Assembly: GCA_050309705.1 (NCBI GenBank)
Contig: JBNRMR010000132.1
Coordinates: 1-8,570, forward strand
Direction of reading: 5' to 3'
From: JBNRMR01 sp050309705
GTDB lineage: Bacteria > Bacillota > Clostridia > Christensenellales > UBA1750
Length of the DNA: 8,570 nt
The notes under the pieces were generated by a model that saw only the letters and a list, made by a program, of their open reading frames with translations, was not told the DNA's origin and ran no database searches. Shown piece by piece: positions 1-5,898 of this stretch. A program made the position numbers and the translations under genes. Each line of letters opens with the position of its first letter. Within the stretch, counting starts at the first letter, position 1.

Positions 1-81
1 GGGAACGGGGCTTGTTTGGGCGCAGCCGGCCACCAATATAAACGCCGCCAGAGCCAGCAATACTTTCGCTGCCTTTTTCAT
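1..81 (-). CDS. N-terminus of a predicted lipoprotein (partial, runs off the window)
   Basis: Only the first 27 residues are present, reading MKKAAKVLLALAAFILVAGC and then AQTSPVP. This is a textbook bacterial lipoprotein signal peptide: a Lys-rich n-region (residues 1-6), a hydrophobic core (7-16) and a lipobox VAGC with the lipidated Cys at residue 20. The mature protein would be anchored to the outer face of the membrane by diacylglycerol. The ATG at 81-79 is chosen because GGAGG lies at 92-88 with six bases between. The reading frame stays open upstream of this ATG back to a TGA at 231-229, so an N-terminally longer protein cannot be excluded. The signal peptide and the SD favour this start. 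The mature domain is outside the window, so no function can be given. Confidence 0.8.
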   Translation of the reverse strand, partial: MKKAAKVLLALAAFILVAGCAQTSPVP

Positions 82-199
82 TTCTCCCCTCCCCTTCAGT
101 TCCATCTCCTCTACTCCCGCCCAGATTGCGGCGCAGACCTCCTCCGGTTGTGCGGGCTGTAAATACAGTTGGAAAATATCTTTGGTCTTAATCAGGGAA

Positions 200-217
200 T
201 TGCCTTTGCCTTTGCCT
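200..217. repeat. Three tandem copies of a hexamer, TTGCCT
   Basis: The plus strand reads TTGCCT three times in a row with no mismatch. The array overlaps the last bases of the decayed small ORF at 216-499. It lies in the open frame that runs into the lipoprotein gene, where it reads as Gly-Lys repeats. Such a short array can change copy number by slippage. It may be chance. Confidence 0.6.
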
Positions 218-499
218 ATTCTTCCCAATCAAATTGCTCGTCGGGAATGCCCCGTTTTCGCATCTCATTAAGAACATAATTTTTTCTTCTGTATTGCCAA
301 TCGTGTAGCGATAAATGCAATCCCTAAATATGATATATTTTGTATTATCTTGCTTTGTGTCCGCAAACCAACCATCAGCAATAACCTTGCAGAGCTGTTC
401 AGGAATGTCGGAAGCATTCGAATTGAAAAATATCATTGTCCAATATTTGATTTGCGTGTCATTAGTCTTCCAAATTTCGACTTTCTCAGTTTTAATCAA
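216..499 (-). pseudogene. Small hypothetical protein gene with a one-base frameshift and no good start
   Basis: I do not recognise the family. From the TTG at 499 the frame encodes 73 residues up to a run of six A (plus-strand T at 280-285). After the run the same frame gives an unconvincing Arg/Gln-rich tail that ends at 188. Adding one A to the run restores a protein-like ending, EEKNYVLNEMRKRGIPDEQF followed by DWEE and a TAG at 218-216, for a 94-aa product. The middle is rich in aromatic residues, with segments YWTMIFFN, ADGWFADTKQ and YIIFRDCIYRYTIGN. The TTG start has no usable SD: the nearest, AAGGAAG, is about 17 bases upstream. The same frame stays open back to 526 before a TAA at 529-527, and those extra codons also read like protein (IKEDKLSLD), which suggests loss of the true 5' end. 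The DNA is visibly more AT-rich than its neighbours. A sequencing or assembly error in the A run is a real alternative to genuine decay. Confidence 0.55.
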
Positions 500-536
500 A
501 TCTAAAGATAGTTTATCTTCCTTTATTTATATAAGT

Positions 537-575
537 AAAGACATGGCGTCCCCTTGGCGGAAATGCCATGTCTTT
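537..575 (-). terminator. Hairpin terminator of the tRNA operon
   Basis: Positions 565-575 and 537-547 form a perfect 11-bp inverted repeat (AAAGACATGGC / GCCATGTCTTT) with a 17-base loop. The hairpin begins two bases after the encoded CCA of tRNA-Tyr. In the minus-strand transcript it ends in CTTT and then AU-rich sequence. On the plus strand the stem is followed by TTTTT, so it could stop transcripts in either direction. Confidence 0.8.
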
Positions 576-576
576 T

Positions 577-661
577 TGGTGGAGGAGGGCGGATTCGAAC
601 CACCGAAGTCGTAGACAACAGATTTACAGTCTGCTCCCTTTGGCCGCTCGGGAACTCCTCC
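577..661 (-). tRNA. tRNA-Tyr (GTA)
   Basis: The minus strand folds as a class II tRNA of 85 bases. The acceptor stem GGAGGAG (661-655) pairs with CTCCTCC (587-581), the discriminator is A, and CCA is encoded at 579-577. The anticodon stem-loop reads CAGACTGTAAATCTG with anticodon GTA. A long variable arm and a GGTTCGAATCC T-arm follow, as expected for bacterial tRNA-Tyr. It is the last gene of the six-tRNA operon and lies directly before the terminator. Confidence 0.95.
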
Positions 662-678
662 ATGATATTGGGAAAATG

Positions 679-754
679 TGGAGCTGGTGAGGGGACTTGA
701 ACCCTTAACCTGCTGATTACAAATCAGCTGCTCTGCCAATTGAGCTACACCAGC
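679..754 (-). tRNA. tRNA-Thr (TGT)
   Basis: This is a 76-base cloverleaf on the minus strand. The acceptor GCTGGTG (754-748) pairs with CACCAGC (689-683), and CCA is encoded at 681-679. The D-arm contains TAGCTCAATTGGCAGAGCA. The anticodon loop TTTGTAA lies in a GCTGA/TCAGC stem and gives anticodon TGT, which reads Thr ACN codons. It is 17 bases upstream of tRNA-Tyr. Confidence 0.95.
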
Positions 755-781
755 ATCTCACCGCACGCGCCTGAATCGAAA

Positions 782-858
782 TGGCGACCCGGAAGGGGCT
801 CGAACCCTCGACCTCCAGCGTGACAGGCTGGCATTCTAACCAACTGAACTACCGGGCC
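782..858 (-). tRNA. tRNA-Asp (GTC)
   Basis: This is a 77-base cloverleaf on the minus strand. The acceptor GGCCCGG (858-852) pairs with CCGGGTC (792-786) with one G-T wobble. The discriminator is G, the usual base for tRNA-Asp, and CCA is encoded at 784-782. The anticodon stem-loop is CCAGC-CTGTCAC-GCTGG, giving GTC. Confidence 0.95.
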
Positions 859-906
859 ACACAAACAATCAAGTCCTCTTCAGCTTTACCTCTTCTGAGG
901 TGGAAA

Positions 907-983
907 TGGTGGGCCTTCAGGGACTCGAACCCCGGACCAATCGGTTATGAGCCGACCGCTCTGACCAACTGAGCTAAAGGCCC
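907..983 (-). tRNA. tRNA with CAT anticodon: elongator tRNA-Met, or tRNA-Ile2
   Basis: This is a 77-base cloverleaf on the minus strand. The acceptor GGGCCTT (983-977) pairs perfectly with AAGGCCC (917-911), the discriminator is A, and CCA is encoded at 909-907. The anticodon stem-loop GTCGG-CTCATAA-CCGAT gives CAT. It is not the initiator: the first acceptor pair is intact and the three consecutive G-C pairs of initiator anticodon stems are absent. A CAT tRNA can read Met codons, or AUA Ile codons after lysidine modification by TilS. The acceptor has C4-G69 and C5-G68, reported as TilS-favouring in E. coli tRNA-Ile2, but the sequence alone does not settle the identity. Confidence 0.88.
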
Positions 984-1056
984 GCAATCATCTGTACCAC
1001 CAAAGCCGGCAAAACTGTCGATTTAACGAAGTCTCAAACAACCTGCGAAAGGAAAA

Positions 1057-1131
1057 TGGTGACCCCTAGGGGACTCGAACCCCTGTTACCGCCGTGAAAG
1101 GGCGGTGTCTTAACCGCTTGACCAAGGGGCC
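1057..1131 (-). tRNA. tRNA-Glu (TTC)
   Basis: This is a 75-base cloverleaf on the minus strand. The acceptor GGCCCCT (1131-1125) pairs with AGGGGTC (1067-1061) with one wobble, the discriminator is A, and CCA is encoded at 1059-1057. The anticodon stem-loop CCGCC-CTTTCAC-GGCGG gives anticodon TTC, which serves both Glu codons. In the 73-base spacer to the CAT tRNA (984-1056) I see nothing. Confidence 0.95.
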
Positions 1132-1181
1132 ATAACCTACCTGATCTTTGCCGCCGCCGACTTTGCAGCTTGTGTTCATAA

Positions 1182-1258
1182 TGGTCGGGGTGAGAGGATT
1201 CGAACCTCCGGCCCCATGCTCCCAAAGCACGTACGCTACCAGGCTGCGCTACACCCCG
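1182..1258 (-). tRNA. tRNA-Pro (TGG)
   Basis: This is a 77-base cloverleaf on the minus strand and the first gene of the tRNA operon. The acceptor CGGGGTG (1258-1252) pairs with CACCCCG (1192-1186), the discriminator is A, and CCA is encoded at 1184-1182. The D-arm reads TAGCGCAGCCTGGTAGCG, typical of bacterial tRNA-Pro. The anticodon stem-loop is CGTGC-TTTGGGA-GCATG, giving TGG. Confidence 0.95.
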
Positions 1259-1301
1259 TTATCCATGCGAAAGGCTCTAGGATTCGCAAGCGACGGGATG
1301 A

Positions 1302-1331
1302 ATTATACACTGCTTTCGGTGGTGTTGTCAA
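1302..1331 (-). promoter_or_regulatory. Consensus sigma-A promoter of the tRNA operon
   Basis: On the minus strand a perfect TTGACA (-35, 1331-1326) and a perfect TATAAT (-10, 1307-1302) are separated by 18 bases. Transcription should start near 1295, about 37 bases before tRNA-Pro. A full match at both boxes is expected for a stable-RNA promoter. A 6-bp inverted repeat (1266-1271 with 1283-1288) lies in the short leader and could form a small hairpin. Confidence 0.9.
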
Positions 1332-1375
1332 GTGCTTTTAAGAAATTATTATGGATTTTTGCATTAATTTCATTT

Positions 1376-1843
1376 TTATGAGAAAACAAGCAATTTTAGG
1401 CTGTGAAAACATTTCCTTGCGCAAGCTTCAACGTGGCCCATTCCCCGTTTCTGCCTCAAATTGTCGCTGTAGCACTCCCCCACAAGACGAATTATCCGCC
1501 CTTTCATTCCAGGAATATGAGCATCCATCAGCAGCCTGATCAATGCCCTTTCCTTCAGCGAAGGTGCATTTGATGCTCTGCTATTTTTCCTCATCAGGCG
1601 GATATATGTCAGCAGCAGAAGCTCGTCATCGCTTTCACCGTGGCCATCTCCAGGCACTTCCAGCTTTCTCCAGGCCCGGGATGCCTCCCGATAGATTTCA
1701 TCGCCCAGCCAAGCATATTCACTGCGTCCATCCCCATAATAAAGGCGGAAATGACCTTTTTCATATGGATAGTGCAGAACATATGCGCTCTTTGCGCCAT
1801 TTTTTTCATGCCTTTGCTTTTCTTTCTCCAAAAAAAAGTCCAT
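1376..1843 (-). CDS. Hypothetical protein, 155 aa, last gene of the signalling operon
   Basis: I do not recognise this family. The protein is charged and looks soluble, with no signal peptide or membrane segment. Residues 1-17 are highly charged (MDFFLEKEKQRHEKNGA). A region with HYPYEKGHFRLYYGDGR then AWLGDEIYREASRAW follows, then a hydrophobic helix-like DDELLLLTYIRLMRK near the middle. The basic C-terminus carries three Cys (ECYSDN, EACARKC) without a clear metal-binding pattern. The ATG at 1843 begins seven bases after the stop of the DUF1934 gene, so the two are probably co-transcribed. The SD is weak (GGTG, 13 bases away), so translation may depend on coupling. Codons favour G or C in third positions like the neighbouring genes, which supports real coding. 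No terminator is visible between its TAA and the tRNA promoter about 45 bases downstream. Confidence 0.7.
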   Translation of the reverse strand: MDFFLEKEKQRHEKNGAKSAYVLHYPYEKGHFRLYYGDGRSEYAWLGDEIYREASRAWRKLEVPGDGHGESDDELLLLTYIRLMRKNSRASNAPSLKERALIRLLMDAHIPGMKGRIIRLVGECYSDNLRQKRGMGHVEACARKCFHSLKLLVFS

Positions 1844-1850
1844 GGTAGGG

Positions 1851-2306
1851 CTATTTCACCTTTATATCCATGCTGAACATATATTCAAAGCTCTGGCCGC
1901 CGTCCATGTCCAGAATGTAGTCAAGCTGCACCTGACCGCCCTTGGCATCCATCTTGTGATATACACTGTTGCCGTAAACGGACATCGAAATCGCGCCAAA
2001 AGGCGTGTTATAGTGGGAAAAAGACCGCTTACCCTTTTCGAAGTGCATCGTCACATTGGCATCGCCAGACCGCACCATGCTCACACTGTTCTCCCGCAGT
2101 TCTATGCTGGTGCTGTTGCCCGCCATGCCAGAAAGCTCGCTCTCGTCATATTGCAGCAGGACATGGTCGCCCAGGAAGGTCACATCGCCTTCGGTGATCA
2201 GCTCCACCACGTTCTCCTCGCCAAAAAAGTCCTTCTGAACTCCCTTTATGGAGAAAGTGGCCTTCTCCTTCCTGCCCTCGCCAATATTTTTTTCTCTATC
2301 ATTCAT
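1851..2306 (-). CDS. DUF1934 family protein (YwiB-like beta-barrel)
   Basis: The 151-aa product matches the DUF1934 pattern as I know it: an N-terminal strand followed by VVELITEGDVTFLGDHVLLQ, then YDESELSGMAGNSTSIEL, a segment MHFEKGKRSFSHYNTPFGAI, and a C-terminal GGQVQLDYILDMDG. The family is a small calycin-like barrel, cytoplasmic, with no established biochemical role. Length is close to that of B. subtilis YwiB. The ATG at 2306 is preferred: it gives a one-base TGATG overlap with the rpe stop and has AAGGGG nine bases upstream. A TTG one codon earlier (2309) is the alternative. In Bacillus the relatives often sit beside argS. Here the gene follows rpe in the kinase operon, which suggests shared expression rather than a proven functional link. 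Confidence 0.85.
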   Translation of the reverse strand: MNDREKNIGEGRKEKATFSIKGVQKDFFGEENVVELITEGDVTFLGDHVLLQYDESELSGMAGNSTSIELRENSVSMVRSGDANVTMHFEKGKRSFSHYNTPFGAISMSVYGNSVYHKMDAKGGQVQLDYILDMDGGQSFEYMFSMDIKVK

Positions 2307-2989
2307 CAAACATTTCCCCTTAATATTTCCATTGCCTGGCCAGGGCTTTCCGATGCGAAAATATAGCTGCCCGAAACCAGCACATTCGCTCCGGCCCGGC
2401 GGACAAGTTGCGCCGTTTCGCCGTTCACGCCGCCATCCACCTGCAACTCGATGTCCTTGCCAAAGGCGTCTATCATCGCCCGCGTATCGGCGATTTTCCG
2501 CAGAGTGGCGGGGATGAGCTTCTGACCGCCGTAACCGGGGTTCACAGTCATTATCAGCAGGAGGTCTATATCCTCCAGCACATATTTCGCAAAATCGATG
2601 GGCGTCGCCGGGTTAAACGCAAGGCCCGCTTTCAAGCCCGCGTCTTTGATAAGCCTTAGCGTGCGCTGCAGATGAGTCGTCGCCTCGGCGTGCACGGTTA
2701 TTATGTCCGCGCCGGCTTTGATAAAGTCATCGATATGGTGTTCTGGGTTTTTGACCATCAGATGGACATCAAAGGGTATCTGCGCCTTGCCCCTTAGCGC
2801 AGCAATTATATCCGACCCAAAAGAAATCTTCGGCACGAAAGAGCCGTCCATCACGTCCAAATGGATATAATCAGCGCCAAAATCCTGCATTCTTTTAGCG
2901 TCAAGGCCCATTGCGGCATAGTCGCTTGATAACATCGAGGGCGATATCTTTATTTTTCCAGCATTTTTCTTATCTAATAAATCAGTCAT
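2306..2989 (-). CDS. rpe: Ribulose-phosphate 3-epimerase
   Basis: Rpe interconverts D-ribulose 5-phosphate and D-xylulose 5-phosphate in the cytoplasm, in the pentose phosphate pathway. The TIM-barrel signatures are all present: KISPSMLSSDY near the N-terminus, HLDVMDGSFVP with metal-binding His43 and Asp45, FDVHLMV with His76, MTVNPGYGGQ (phosphate/lid loop), VDGGVN with the catalytic Asp185, and a closing VSGSYIF phosphate-binding turn (numbered from the start used here). The frame also has an ATG at 3019, ten codons earlier and six bases after rsgA, but no SD precedes it. I prefer the ATG at 2989, with AGG nine bases upstream and a 227-aa product nearer the usual length of about 220. Position after rsgA matches the B. 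subtilis order. Confidence 0.96.
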   Translation of the reverse strand: MTDLLDKKNAGKIKISPSMLSSDYAAMGLDAKRMQDFGADYIHLDVMDGSFVPKISFGSDIIAALRGKAQIPFDVHLMVKNPEHHIDDFIKAGADIITVHAEATTHLQRTLRLIKDAGLKAGLAFNPATPIDFAKYVLEDIDLLLIMTVNPGYGGQKLIPATLRKIADTRAMIDAFGKDIELQVDGGVNGETAQLVRRAGANVLVSGSYIFASESPGQAMEILRGNV

Positions 2990-3025
2990 ATCTTCCATCC
3001 TACTTTTTATATACTGCATACGAAT

Positions 3026-3943
3026 TTAATCGTAGCGTCTGCTCCATTTGTCCTTTACTTCTTTGAAAATCATGGCGTAACGCTCCATGCGCTCCGTTGA
3101 TAGTTCCCCTTTTTCAGCCGCTTCCTTAACCGCGCAACCAGGCTCACTGATGTGGTTGCATCCGGGAAATCGGCACTCCTCTTCGTAAGCTTTAAACTCC
3201 GGGTAGTAGGTTTTAAGCGCAAGGGGATCGAACATATCCATCTCCAGAAGGCTGAAGCCCGGAGTGTCGCTGACCCAAGAATCATCCCCCAAGGGAAGCA
3301 GCTCCACATGGCGTGTGGTGTGCTTGCCCCTTTGTATGCGGCTGACATCGCCTGTTTCAATGCTGAAGCCCTTGCCAAGGGCGTTGAGTATGGATGACTT
3401 GCCCACCCCCGATTGGCCCGCATAGGCCGAAACAAAGCCCTTCATCCTTTCTTTCAAGCTCGCTATCCCCTCGCCCGTTTCAGCGCTGACGCAGAAAACC
3501 TCGTAGCCGGACCTTTCATATTGCCTGGCGATCTCTCCCGGCTCGCCCAAATCGGTTTTATTTATAACCACCACCGCCTCCGCCTGGGATATCCTGGCGT
3601 ATACCAGAAGCTTATCCACCAGCAATAGATCCGGCTCGGGCATGGCGCAGGCCATCACCGCCAGCAAAAGGCTGATGTTTGCCACTGCCGGCCGCACAAG
3701 GCTGTTCCTGCGAGGGTGTATGCGGCCAATGACGCCGTAGTCATCCCCTGGCGCGGCAGGCACGAAGTCCACCCTGTCGCCAATAATCGGCTTTTGCATA
3801 TCCTTCCTGAACCTTCCACGGGCCTTGGCGGGAAAGTACTCCCCCTGACAATAAACCGTGTACAGACCGCCCACGCCTTTCACCAGCAGCCCTGTCTTCG
3901 CGCCCGGCGGAAGGCTGTCAAGCTTATCCTGAAAAACGCTCAT
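3026..3943 (-). CDS. rsgA: Ribosome small subunit-dependent GTPase RsgA (CpgA/YloQ)
   Basis: RsgA binds the 30S subunit late in assembly and hydrolyses GTP to release it for translation. The 305-aa protein shows the whole architecture: an N-terminal OB-fold (about 15-75), then the circularly permuted GTPase with G4 NKTD (128-131), G1 GQSGVGKSS (176-184), the RGKHTTRH switch (206-212) and G3 DTPG (226-229). The C-terminal zinc knuckle is formed by Cys257, Cys262, His264 and Cys270 in CRFPGCNHISEPGCAV. The ATG overlaps the kinase stop by four bases (ATGA), with TGAGG seven bases upstream, so translation is likely coupled. In B. subtilis the orthologue CpgA is a PrkC substrate, and here the two genes are adjacent. 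No key residue is missing. Confidence 0.97.
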   Translation of the reverse strand: MSVFQDKLDSLPPGAKTGLLVKGVGGLYTVYCQGEYFPAKARGRFRKDMQKPIIGDRVDFVPAAPGDDYGVIGRIHPRRNSLVRPAVANISLLLAVMACAMPEPDLLLVDKLLVYARISQAEAVVVINKTDLGEPGEIARQYERSGYEVFCVSAETGEGIASLKERMKGFVSAYAGQSGVGKSSILNALGKGFSIETGDVSRIQRGKHTTRHVELLPLGDDSWVSDTPGFSLLEMDMFDPLALKTYYPEFKAYEEECRFPGCNHISEPGCAVKEAAEKGELSTERMERYAMIFKEVKDKWSRRYD

Positions 3944-5898
3944 TGGCCGGCCTCAGTAAAATCAACCTGCAAAGTATGCACCCTCGTGTTATTGACATAA
4001 ACGATTAACTCCTCGCTTTCACCTGTTTGTGACTCAAGCTCCACAGTGTAGTTCTTTTCGCCCGCCGGAAGTTCCTCGCGCAGCATCTCCTTTGAATCGG
4101 CCCCCATGTTGCGGTAAACGATGACCGTGCCCCCGCCGGAGGGTATCGTCACACTGAATTCAATCTTCTGCGATTCGAAAACCGGCAGCTTCGAGGCCAC
4201 AACCACATCCACCGGCGTGCCCTCCATGGCGATATCGCCAAAGTCCGGCGTCTGGCTCACCACCAGCCCCTCCGGAACGTCGCTGTATTCCGCATAATCC
4301 ACATTACCCATAGCGAAACCCATGGCCTTCAGCGCAATTTGCGCCGACTCCAGCGTGAGCCCCACCACCTTGGGAACTTCCTCCTCCTGCAAGGGCCTGA
4401 ACACATAGACTATCACCTTATCTCCGTTCATGGCGGTCGCCCCCGTCTCCGGGCTTTGCATGAATATCTCGCCCTCAGCGTAACCCTCGGCGGTGTGGCT
4501 TTGTATAACTTCACCCACGGAAAGCCCCTGCTGGTAAAGAATGCCATCGGCCTCCTCGACGGTTTTGCCTGTTAAGTCCGCCGTCTTGACATTCTCCGGC
4601 CCCTTGCTTATCTCCAGTATCACCCTTTTGCCGGACATGAACTGGGAGACCACCGTTCCCCTGGGCGCATCGTTTGAAAACACGTCTATAAGGCCATTGT
4701 CAAGGCCCTGCTCAGTCAGATATTCCACCGCCTGCTCCATCTCCATGCCTGTAAGATCATCCAATGCGGACTTGCTTATCACATTCCTCCACAGCGAAAA
4801 GCTTGCCATCAACACTAAAATGATGGCCGCCCCTGTGAGAACAGTCAAAAGCGCAATCCTCCTCTTTCTCCTGGCCCGAAGGTACTGATCATATTCGTCC
4901 TCATATTCCGGCTTGACCGACTCCTCATCCTCGCCGTCGGCCTGTTTTAACCTTTTTCTGCGCCCGGAAACATGGGCTGGCAGCGAATCCTCCACCTGAG
5001 GAAGCAAGCCTTCGCTGGATTTCTCGCCTGCGGGAGGATCGTCGTCTTTAAGCACTACATAGCCGCCGTCAGGGTGAGTCAAAACCATGGACAGATCAAG
5101 CTCCATGGCAATAGCGGATTTATATCTGTTCTCCCTCTTTTTGCGCATCGCCTTTAAAATCACATCGTTCAGCGCAGGGGGCACATCGGGGTTGAGGCTC
5201 CTTGGGGGCAAGGGCGCTTCCTGGATATGCTTAAGAGCTATGGCCACCGGAACGTCGCCATCAAAGGGCAGCCTGCCCGCTACCATCTCATACACAACAA
5301 CTCCCAGGGAGTATATGTCGCTCTTTTCGTCTGCAACCTCGCCCTTGGCCTGCTCAGGCGAAAAATAATGCACAGAGCCCAAAATGCCGTCATCGCTGGC
5401 GGTAACTGTGGATGAATTGGTCGCCCTGGCGATGCCGAAATCAGCCACCTTGATTATGCCGCGCTTATCCACCAATATGTTCTGGGACTTTATGTCCCTG
5501 TGGACAATGTGGCAGCGGTGGGCGTGCTCCAGAGCGCGGGAAATCTGTATCGCGTAGTCGATGGCTCGGCTGACAGGTATGGCCCCTCCCCGCTCGACGA
5601 TGTCCTTTATCGTCACTCCGTCCACATATTCCATAACGATGAACTTTATGTTATTTTGCTCTCCGACGTCCATCACCTTTATGATGTTGGGGTGCAGCAT
5701 CGTTTGCGCTGCTATGGCCTCCCTTTGGAAGCGGCGAACAAATTCAATGTCCGAATTATACTCCTGCTTAAGCATCTTTATCGCCACGATGGCGCCGGTG
5801 ATCACATCCCTGGCCCGATAGACGATGGCCATGCCGCCTGTGCCAATAAGCTCCTCCAGCTCGTAGCGCTCCAGAAGGACCATGCCTCTCATGCTCAT
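3940..5898 (-). CDS. prkC: PASTA-domain Ser/Thr protein kinase, PrkC/StkP type
   Basis: This 652-aa membrane kinase phosphorylates Ser/Thr on division, wall and translation proteins. The cytoplasmic kinase domain (about 11-275) is intact: glycine loop GTGGMA (19-24), VAIK with Lys41, helix-C Glu60, catalytic HRDIKSQN (Asp135), DFG (Asp153), a Ser/Thr-rich activation loop (161-175) and GSVHYFSPEQ. A charged juxtamembrane linker (about 276-347) leads to one membrane helix (about 348-370). Outside the cell lie three PASTA repeats (about 376-433, 436-501, 506-570), the first rather divergent, which in this family bind muropeptides or lipid II. A beta-rich tail (571-652) follows. The ATG overlaps the phosphatase stop by four bases (ATGA), pairing the two enzymes translationally. 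PASTA limits are by eye. Confidence 0.97.
   Translation of the reverse strand: MSMRGMVLLERYELEELIGTGGMAIVYRARDVITGAIVAIKMLKQEYNSDIEFVRRFQREAIAAQTMLHPNIIKVMDVGEQNNIKFIVMEYVDGVTIKDIVERGGAIPVSRAIDYAIQISRALEHAHRCHIVHRDIKSQNILVDKRGIIKVADFGIARATNSSTVTASDDGILGSVHYFSPEQAKGEVADEKSDIYSLGVVVYEMVAGRLPFDGDVPVAIALKHIQEAPLPPRSLNPDVPPALNDVILKAMRKKRENRYKSAIAMELDLSMVLTHPDGGYVVLKDDDPPAGEKSSEGLLPQVEDSLPAHVSGRRKRLKQADGEDEESVKPEYEDEYDQYLRARRKRRIALLTVLTGAAIILVLMASFSLWRNVISKSALDDLTGMEMEQAVEYLTEQGLDNGLIDVFSNDAPRGTVVSQFMSGKRVILEISKGPENVKTADLTGKTVEEADGILYQQGLSVGEVIQSHTAEGYAEGEIFMQSPETGATAMNGDKVIVYVFRPLQEEEVPKVVGLTLESAQIALKAMGFAMGNVDYAEYSDVPEGLVVSQTPDFGDIAMEGTPVDVVVASKLPVFESQKIEFSVTIPSGGGTVIVYRNMGADSKEMLREELPAGEKNYTVELESQTGESEELIVYVNNTRVHTLQVDFTEAGQ

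Noticed and set aside
1..661. An integrated element using the tRNA-Tyr 3' end as attachment site.
   Set aside because: I found no second copy of the tRNA-Tyr 3' end, no integrase and no phage gene in the window. AT-richness alone is not enough.
527..739. A 70-codon minus-strand frame through tRNA-Thr, tRNA-Tyr and the terminator.
   Set aside because: It is simply translation of tRNA genes, whose cloverleaf structure explains the sequence.
577..1258. The regularly spaced tRNA genes as a CRISPR-like or repeat array.
   Set aside because: The similar blocks are the conserved T-arms and acceptor ends of tRNAs, and the spacers differ in length with no constant repeat.
1609..1809. A 66-codon minus-strand frame beginning MKKMAQRAH inside the 155-aa gene.
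   Set aside because: It has an SD-like GGAG far upstream, but its product is Met/Cys-rich and irregular. The longer frame continues the operon spacing and has better codon use.
1842..2366. A 174-codon plus-strand frame opposite the DUF1934 gene.
   Set aside because: The minus-strand protein matches DUF1934 and has an SD and operon spacing. The plus frame has no family match I can see and spans the rpe/DUF1934 junction.
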